The translations under genes and the position numbers were made by a program. From positions 1-10,402 of the forward strand of contig CAYUIY010000070.1 of NCBI GenBank assembly GCA_964444915.1: a DNA stretch of 10,402 nucleotides. The letters are read 5' to 3'. Shown here in pieces: positions 5,815-10,402 of the stretch (position 1 is the first letter of the stretch; the number at the start of each line of letters is the position of its first letter). The DNA is from Anaerorudis sp964444915 (GTDB lineage Bacteria; Bacteroidota; Bacteroidia; Bacteroidales; Dysgonomonadaceae). Under the pieces are notes generated by a model. That model was not told the DNA's origin. It made no database searches and saw nothing but the letters and a program-made list of their open reading frames with translations.

Positions 5815-6840
5815 CTATTCCCAATTTAGAATTACTTTTCCACACTGTCCACTTTCCATCACATCGAACCCTTTCTGGAAATCGTCAATGCTAAAACGAT
5901 GGGTAATGACAGGTGTAAGATCGAGTCCGGAAATGAGCATTTGTTCCATTTTATACCATGTTTCCCACATTTCGCGTCCATAAATACCCTTTAAAGTGAG
6001 TGCTTTAAAGATTATGGTATTCCAATCTACGGTTGTGGTATTTGGCAAAATGCCAAGTAGGGCTATTTTGGATCCGTTGTACATGTGATTAATCATATCG
6101 CAGAAAGCAGCGGGTGCTCCTGACATTTCCAATCCCACATCGAATCCGCGCATTTTCAAATCTTTTACGGCTTGGTCGATGGTTTCGCCTTTCGATAGAT
6201 TTACAGTGATAGTGGCTCCCATTTTTTTGGCGATATTCAGTCGATATTCGCTCATATCGCTCACAACAATGTAGCGTGCTCCTGCAAACTTGCAGATGGC
6301 AGTGGCCATATTGCCGATGAGACCTGCACCGGTAATAAGCACATCTTCGCCCAATACAGGGAAAGCCAGTGCTGTATGGGTAGCGTTTCCAAATGGATCC
6401 ATTATGGCAGCTATTTCGTCGGGAATACGTGGATCGAGTTTAACTACGTTGGCTGCCGGTAGCGAAAGGTATTCGGCAAAAGCTCCGTCGCGGTTAACAC
6501 CTACGCTGATAGAGTTTTCGCACACGTGTAGTTTACCCCGCCTGCAATTGCGGCAATGTCCGCAGGCAATATGCCCTTCGCCTGTGACGCGGTCGCCGAT
6601 TTTCAGATTTTCCACACCTCTCCCCATATCCACAATTTCGCCAACATATTCGTGACCGATAACCAGAGGAGTTTTGATGTTTTTTTGCGACCAATCGTCC
6701 CATTTATAAATGTGTAAATCGGTGCCGCAAATGGCGGTTTTTTTGATTTTGATAAGTACGTCGTTTACACCAACGGATGGTTTAGGAACGTCCTCCATCC
6801 AAATTCCTTTTTCGGGGCGTAGTTTCACCAGTGCTTTCAT
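5815..6840 (-). CDS. tdh: L-threonine 3-dehydrogenase
   Basis: Oxidises L-threonine to 2-amino-3-ketobutyrate with NAD+, the first step of threonine catabolism to glycine; cytoplasmic and zinc-dependent. The product is 341 residues, the same as E. coli Tdh. Catalytic zinc ligands Cys38, His63 and Glu64 are present (ICGTDLHIY and IGHEYVGEIV), as are the four structural-zinc cysteines 93, 96, 99 and 107 (CGHCRNC, then C in LHVCEN). The NAD motif is GAGLIG at 171-176. DPFGNATHTAL is characteristic of threonine dehydrogenases rather than sorbitol or alcohol dehydrogenases. It lies 49 bp behind kbl, whose product takes the next step, so the two are presumably cotranscribed. Its stop is only 10 bp from the stop of the convergent lactonase gene and no terminator is visible there. 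Assignment is secure. Confidence 0.97.
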   Translation of the reverse strand: MKALVKLRPEKGIWMEDVPKPSVGVNDVLIKIKKTAICGTDLHIYKWDDWSQKNIKTPLVIGHEYVGEIVDMGRGVENLKIGDRVTGEGHIACGHCRNCRRGKLHVCENSISVGVNRDGAFAEYLSLPAANVVKLDPRIPDEIAAIMDPFGNATHTALAFPVLGEDVLITGAGLIGNMATAICKFAGARYIVVSDMSEYRLNIAKKMGATITVNLSKGETIDQAVKDLKMRGFDVGLEMSGAPAAFCDMINHMYNGSKIALLGILPNTTTVDWNTIIFKALTLKGIYGREMWETWYKMEQMLISGLDLTPVITHRFSIDDFQKGFDVMESGQCGKVILNWE

Positions 6841-6889
6841 AATTTATGAATCGTTGATTAGTTTTTGAAAATAGTTTTTTTAGAAAAAT

Positions 6890-8080
6890 TTATTTTATCA
6901 CATTCAGTTTTCTTCCTACTTTTATGAAAGCGGTGATGGCTTTGTCGAGGTGTTCGCGTTCGTGTCCTGCCGAAATTTGAACACGGATGCGTGCTTCGCC
7001 TTTGGGCACGACAGGATAAGAAAATCCGGTTACATATATGCCTTCATCAAGTAGTTCTGCGGCAAATTCCTGTGAAAGACGAGCATCGTAGAGCATTACG
7101 GCGCAAATGGCCGATTGTGTGGGTTTGATGTCGAAGCGGGCTTCTTTCATTTTGGTCACAAAATAGTTCACATTTTCGTGCAGCTTATCCAGCAATTCGT
7201 TCGATTCTTCCAGTATATCGAACATTCTGATACTAGCAGCTACCACCATAGGTGGAATGGAATTGGAGAAAAGGTAGGGTCTCGATCGTTGACGCAGCAT
7301 CTCAATGATTTCCTTGCGCCCTGTAGTAAATCCTCCGATGGCGCCGCCAAAGGCTTTTCCCAGTGTTCCGGTAATAATGTCTACTTTGCCTCTGCAATTG
7401 TACACTTCGGTGAGTCCGCGTCCTGTTTTTCCCACCACACCTGCCGAATGACTTTCGTCCACCATTACAAGAGCATCGTATTTGTCAGCCAATTCCAAAA
7501 TTTTATCGAGGGGAGCCGCATTGCCGTCCATGGAAAAAACAGCGTCAGTGGCTATAATGCGGAAACGTTGCGATTGAGCTTCTGTTAGCTTTTCCTCCAG
7601 ATCGATCATATCGGCATTGGCATAGCGATAGCGTTTTGCTTTGCATAAGCGTACACCGTCGATGATGGAGGCGTGATTGAGGTTATCTGAAATAATGGCA
7701 TCTTCTTCGTTGAAAAGGGGCTCAAAAAGGCCTGAATTGGCATCAAAGCACGAAGCATACAAAATGGTGTCTTCTGTTCCAAAAAATTTACTGATGCGTG
7801 CTTCTAGTTCTTTGTGAAGATCTTGTGTACCGCAGATGAAACGTACGGACGACATGCCGTAACCCCTTTCGTCGAGAGCTTTTTTTGCGGCTTCTATTAA
7901 TTGCGGACTTGCTGATAGTCCCAGATAGTTGTTGGCGCAAAAATTCAGCACTTGTTGACCCGATTTTACTTTGATTTCCGCTTTTTGCGGAGTTACAATC
8001 ACGCGTTCATCTTTGTAAAGTCCTGCATCTTTAATGGCAGTTAATTCTTCTTGCAGGTGTTTTTGCATTTTTTCGTACAT
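6890..8080 (-). CDS. kbl: Glycine C-acetyltransferase (2-amino-3-ketobutyrate CoA ligase)
   Basis: Cleaves 2-amino-3-ketobutyrate with CoA into glycine and acetyl-CoA, consuming the unstable product of threonine dehydrogenase; cytoplasmic, PLP-dependent, alpha-oxoamine synthase family. The product is 396 residues and collinear with E. coli Kbl (398). Seen in the sequence: FCANNYLGL (48-56), SVRFICGTQDLHKELE, NHASIIDGVRLCKAKRYRYAN with the ring-stacking His136, MVDESHSAG with Asp208 and His211, and the PLP lysine Lys242 in TGTLGKAFGG. The C-terminal YVTGFSYPVVPKGEARIRVQ separates Kbl from 8-amino-7-oxononanoate synthase (BioF). The ATG at 8080 gives MYEKMQKHLQEEL; the next Met is four codons in, so the start is nearly certain. 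It is the first gene of kbl-tdh, with a promoter candidate 30 bp upstream. Confidence 0.97.
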   Translation of the reverse strand: MYEKMQKHLQEELTAIKDAGLYKDERVIVTPQKAEIKVKSGQQVLNFCANNYLGLSASPQLIEAAKKALDERGYGMSSVRFICGTQDLHKELEARISKFFGTEDTILYASCFDANSGLFEPLFNEEDAIISDNLNHASIIDGVRLCKAKRYRYANADMIDLEEKLTEAQSQRFRIIATDAVFSMDGNAAPLDKILELADKYDALVMVDESHSAGVVGKTGRGLTEVYNCRGKVDIITGTLGKAFGGAIGGFTTGRKEIIEMLRQRSRPYLFSNSIPPMVVAASIRMFDILEESNELLDKLHENVNYFVTKMKEARFDIKPTQSAICAVMLYDARLSQEFAAELLDEGIYVTGFSYPVVPKGEARIRVQISAGHEREHLDKAITAFIKVGRKLNVIK

Positions 8081-8110
8081 AGTTTTTTATTTTTCTTTTT
8101 TTAAGAAGTG

Positions 8111-8142
8111 TAAAGATAAGTGTTTTCGTGTTTTTAAACAAA
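8111..8142 (-). promoter_or_regulatory. Promoter candidate for kbl-tdh
   Basis: On the minus strand, TTTG (8142-8139) is followed after exactly 20 bp by TATCTTTA (8118-8111), one base from the Bacteroidetes -7 consensus TAnnTTTG. It lies between the terminator of the upstream peptidase gene and the kbl start, giving a leader of about 25 nt. This placement supports a separate kbl-tdh transcription unit. Confidence 0.6.
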
Positions 8143-8152
8143 AAGGGAATAA

Positions 8153-8180
8153 AAAAGACGGCAATATTCTACCGTCTTTT
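8153..8180 (-). terminator. Intrinsic terminator of the zinc metallopeptidase gene
   Basis: AAAAGACGG (8153-8161) and CCGTCTTTT (8172-8180) form a 9-bp perfect stem with a 10-nt loop. Read on the minus strand, the stem ends in a T6 run. It lies 29 bp after the peptidase stop at 8210 and just upstream of the kbl promoter candidate, so it should insulate the two units. Confidence 0.85.
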
Positions 8181-8209
8181 GAATGTTTATTTCCCCTAAT
8201 GATGTTTTT

Positions 8210-8890
8210 TTATCTTCTGTTACTTCCTAAAGCAATTAATATATAATAAATGAGAGTTGCCAGCGAGCTGAGGGCTGCAATAACATAGGTGTAAGCTGCC
8301 CACTTTAGTGCATCGCGAGCTTGTGCCTCGTTTGTTACATCGGTTATTCCTGCATGGTTCAGCCATGCCAATGCCCGTTGTGAAGCGTTTATCTCAACAG
8401 GTAATGTGATAAGACTAAACAAAGTAGTCATGGCAAACATGGCTATTCCGATCCAGATAAGGGCAGGAAATGTTTGGATAAGAATGATGCCGCCCAAAAG
8501 CACCCAAGTTACCCATCGCGAAGTGAACGTGACTACAGGAACTAATGCTGAACGCATTTTCAAGGGGGCATACTGTATGGCATGTTGTACGGCATGCCCG
8601 GTTTCGTGAGCTGCAACGGCAGCAGCTGCCACACTGCTACTTGAATAAACTCCTTCGCTGAGGTTTATCGTTTTGTTAAGCGGATTGTAATGATCGGTGA
8701 GTTTTCCTTTTGTGGAAGTGATTTGCACGTCGTAAATACCGTGATCATGCAGCATTTTTTCGGCTACATCACGTCCGGTCATCCCGTTGCTGAGAGGAAT
8801 TTTTGAGTATTTATTAAATCGTTGCTGCAAAGTGGCCGACACGATATAGCTTGCAAGGGCTATAGCGATAAATAAAATCCAGATTATCAT
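8210..8890 (-). CDS. YugP-type integral-membrane zinc metallopeptidase
   Basis: A 226-residue membrane protein of the neutral zinc metallopeptidase family typified by Bacillus YugP (Pfam Zn_peptidase_2). Segment order: an N-terminal membrane helix (about 2-18), a region with LSNGMTGRDVAEKML and the strand DHYNPLNKTINLSEGVY, the zinc motif HETGH at 95-99 inside AAHETGHAVQHA, two hydrophobic segments (about 115-165), Glu166 in LPVEINAS as the probable third zinc ligand, and a C-terminal membrane helix (about 198-222) after ALKWAAYTYVIAAL. Length and motifs are normal. The physiological substrate of the family is not known to me. It follows purA on the same strand after 112 bp and has its own terminator, so it may belong with purA or be transcribed alone; no clear promoter was found. 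The family is secure, the role is not. Confidence 0.93.
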   Translation of the reverse strand: MIIWILFIAIALASYIVSATLQQRFNKYSKIPLSNGMTGRDVAEKMLHDHGIYDVQITSTKGKLTDHYNPLNKTINLSEGVYSSSSVAAAAVAAHETGHAVQHAIQYAPLKMRSALVPVVTFTSRWVTWVLLGGIILIQTFPALIWIGIAMFAMTTLFSLITLPVEINASQRALAWLNHAGITDVTNEAQARDALKWAAYTYVIAALSSLATLIYYILIALGSNRR

Positions 8891-8977
8891 ATCAAGAAAA
8901 TAAAATTAATACGTTGTTTTTACTTTATATAACGCCTTTTATATTGAAAAGTTCAACACGATGCCTTTTAGAAAAAG

Positions 8978-8994
8978 GATATTGTAGGAATATC
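8978..8994 (-). terminator. Weak hairpin after purA, possible terminator
   Basis: GATATT (8978-8983) and AATATC (8989-8994) form a perfect 6-bp stem around GTAGG, 8 bp after the purA stop. In the minus-strand transcript it is followed by CCTTTTTC. The stem is A/U-rich and the U-tract is short, so termination would be partial at best, with read-through into the peptidase gene. Confidence 0.35.
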
Positions 8995-9002
8995 ATTTGA
9001 CT

Positions 9003-10265
9003 TTATTTTCGGATAATGGTTTGTGCCCTGTTTGGTCCTACCGAAACAATAGCGATAGGTATACCCAGTTCTTTTTCGAGGAAAGAAAGGTATGAATTGA
9101 ATTCCTTTGGGAATTCTTCTTCCGTTTTTATGTTTGTTATATCGGTTTTCCAGCCCGGCAATTCAACATACACGGGTTTAATGTTCTCCGAAATATCGAA
9201 CGGAAGATCTTTTATTTCTTCCCCGTTGATTTCATAGGCGACGCAAGCCTTGATGGTGTCAAACGTATCCAACACATCGCTTTTCATCATCACCAGTTTG
9301 GTAACATTGTTTAGCATGATGGTGTAGCGAAGTGCCACCAAATCAATCCAACCGCAACGGCGGGGACGGCCGGTTACCGAGCCATATTCCCATCCTCTAT
9401 CGCGAAGCAACTGACCGGTTTCGTCAGTTAATTCAGTAGGAAATGGTCCGCTACCTACGCGTGTACAATACGCTTTAAAAACGCCGAAAATTTCACCAAT
9501 TTTGTGTGGCGATACGCCCAAACCTGTGCACGCACCGGCACAAATAGTGCTGGATGAGGTCACAAAAGGATACGTTCCGAAATCGATATCCAGCATGGAA
9601 CCTTGTGCGCCTTCGGCCAATACTTTATCTCCTTCGTCTAGGCGTTTATTAATAAAGTGTTCGCTATCGATGATGTTGAATGTTTTTAATTTTTCTATAC
9701 CCGCGAACCATTCTTTTTCAAGTGTTTCCAGCTCATATTCAATTGAATATTGAGATAACATTTTTTTATGTCGATCGGTAGCTTTTCGGTATTTTTCTTC
9801 AAAATTGTGAAAAATATCGCCTATTCGCAGTCCATTTCGAGATACTTTATCTGTATAGGCCGGTCCGATTCCTCTACCCGTAGTTCCGATCATGGAATCC
9901 CCTTTCTCTTTTTCTGAGGCGGCATCCAGAAGGCGATGAGTAGGCAGAATGAGGTGTGCCTTTTTTGAAATATAAAGTTTATCGGTAAGTTGGTGACCGG
10001 AAGCTTCCAGCGTTTCTGTTTCTTGTTTGAACATGGCCGGGTCGACAACCATCCCGTTACCTATGATATTTATTTTCCCTTCCTGAAAAATACCCGAAGG
10101 AATGGATTTCAATATGTACTTCTGATTTTCGAATTCCAGTGTGTGGCCGGCATTAGGGCCACCCTGAAAACGCGCCACGATTTGATAATTCGGGGTGAGT
10201 ACGTCCACAATTTTTCCTTTGCCTTCATCACCCCATTGAAGACCCAAAATCACATCTACTTTCAT
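9003..10265 (-). CDS. purA: Adenylosuccinate synthetase
   Basis: Joins IMP and aspartate using GTP to give adenylosuccinate, the first committed step from IMP to AMP; cytoplasmic homodimer. The product is 420 residues, normal for bacterial PurA. The N-terminus has the family P-loop variant QWGDEGKGK with catalytic Asp13, and GPNAGHT with catalytic His41. IGTTGRGIGPAYTDK (about 126-140), EGAQGSMLDIDFGTYPFVTSS, TRVGSGPFPTE and TGRPRRCGWIDL are further signatures of the IMP, aspartate and GTP sites. The C-terminus SVGPNRAQTI closes the guanine-binding loop; many homologues have SVGPDR here, so Asn for Asp is a mild variation. It begins 41 bp after a Fur-family gene on the same strand and is probably cotranscribed with it. 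No separate promoter could be assigned. Assignment is secure. Confidence 0.98.
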   Translation of the reverse strand: MKVDVILGLQWGDEGKGKIVDVLTPNYQIVARFQGGPNAGHTLEFENQKYILKSIPSGIFQEGKINIIGNGMVVDPAMFKQETETLEASGHQLTDKLYISKKAHLILPTHRLLDAASEKEKGDSMIGTTGRGIGPAYTDKVSRNGLRIGDIFHNFEEKYRKATDRHKKMLSQYSIEYELETLEKEWFAGIEKLKTFNIIDSEHFINKRLDEGDKVLAEGAQGSMLDIDFGTYPFVTSSSTICAGACTGLGVSPHKIGEIFGVFKAYCTRVGSGPFPTELTDETGQLLRDRGWEYGSVTGRPRRCGWIDLVALRYTIMLNNVTKLVMMKSDVLDTFDTIKACVAYEINGEEIKDLPFDISENIKPVYVELPGWKTDITNIKTEEEFPKEFNSYLSFLEKELGIPIAIVSVGPNRAQTIIRK

Positions 10266-10306
10266 TGTTATTATCTTGCTTCTTTAGTGTTATTTTTGTT
10301 TGAAGA

Positions 10307-10402
10307 TTACTCGCCATTTATTTTTGAGGCAAGTTTATTCATTTCTATTTTCTTTTCTTGATCGCACTTGTTGCAAATGCCGTAAATATACATGCTGTAA
10401 TA
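10307..10402 (-). CDS. Fur-family metal-dependent regulator, C-terminal end only
   Basis: The last 31 codons of a minus-strand gene whose 5' part lies beyond the right edge. The sequence YIYGICNKCDQEKK contains the C-terminal CxxC pair that, in Fur and PerR proteins, completes the structural zinc site. The following helix ends KLASKINGE before the TAA at 10309-10307. The position, 41 bp before purA, supports the call, since I recall Fur-family genes preceding purA in other Bacteroidales. Whether it is a Fur, Zur or PerR type cannot be judged, because the sensing residues and the DNA-binding domain are not in the window. Confidence 0.75.
   Translation of the reverse strand, partial: YYSMYIYGICNKCDQEKKIEMNKLASKINGE

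Noticed and set aside
7115..7588. A 157-codon plus-strand open frame
   Set aside because: It is entirely antisense to kbl, whose catalytic motifs are intact across this interval; no domain was recognised in the shadow frame.
8955..8980. CCTTTT/AAAAGG hairpin downstream of purA as a terminator
   Set aside because: It is a six-base A/T-dominated stem with a three-base loop and no following T-run; the neighbouring GATATT/AATATC hairpin is a slightly better, though still weak, candidate.
9502..10361. Plus-strand open frames at 9502-9753 and 9990-10361
   Set aside because: They are antisense to purA, and the second also covers the fur-purA junction. There is no motif, and the Cys/Phe/Ser-rich composition is typical of antisense frames.
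1..10402. CRISPR array, tRNA or rRNA genes, phage genes
   Set aside because: No regularly spaced repeats, no cloverleaf-like sequence that I could recognise, no rRNA-like stretches, and no phage structural or integrase genes were seen on either strand.

Overview
The window looks like chromosomal DNA from a member of the Bacteroidota, most probably order Bacteroidales. The evidence is: a DUF5606 protein, a family I know only from this phylum; promoter-like sites of the Bacteroidetes sigma-ABfr form (TTTG, about 20 bp, TAnnTTTG); little sign of Shine-Dalgarno sequences before starts; low-GC DNA; and a Bacteroidales-type FemAB-like acetyltransferase. I cannot name the genus.

Layout. Positions 1-184 hold a reading-frame fragment on the minus strand, cut by the window edge and apparently frameshifted at a T7 run. 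Positions 254-1237 (minus) encode a GNAT/FemAB-like acyltransferase. Its open frame runs on to 1405, where 11 residues match the start of an IS110-family transposase, suggesting an insertion-sequence scar. Positions 1571-2605 (plus) are galE, ending at a strong hairpin that can serve both strands. A minus-strand set follows: DUF5606 gene (4442-3966), cdsA (3951-3097) and a winged-helix gene (2903-2688). It has one promoter candidate near 4480-4511 and shares the galE terminator. A plus-strand lipoprotein of the YbhE/6-phosphogluconolactonase beta-propeller family (4609-5804) is interrupted by a one-base frameshift near 4970. It meets tdh tail to tail with only 10 bp between. The rest is on the minus strand: kbl (8080-6890) then tdh (6840-5815), with their own promoter candidate; a YugP-type membrane zinc metallopeptidase (8890-8210) with its own terminator; purA (10265-9003); and the last 31 codons of a Fur-family regulator at the right edge.

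How the genes work together. kbl and tdh form the two-step threonine-to-glycine pathway: Tdh oxidises threonine to 2-amino-3-ketobutyrate and Kbl cleaves this with CoA to glycine and acetyl-CoA. cdsA makes CDP-diacylglycerol for phospholipid synthesis. galE interconverts UDP-glucose and UDP-galactose for the envelope. purA commits IMP to AMP. Most of the window is ordinary housekeeping. The parts worth a second look are the left 1.6 kb (possible IS110 scar, broken fragment), the frameshifted lactonase and the uncharacterised DUF5606-cdsA-winged-helix set. I saw no convincing new defence or mobile system, no CRISPR array, and no tRNA or rRNA gene.
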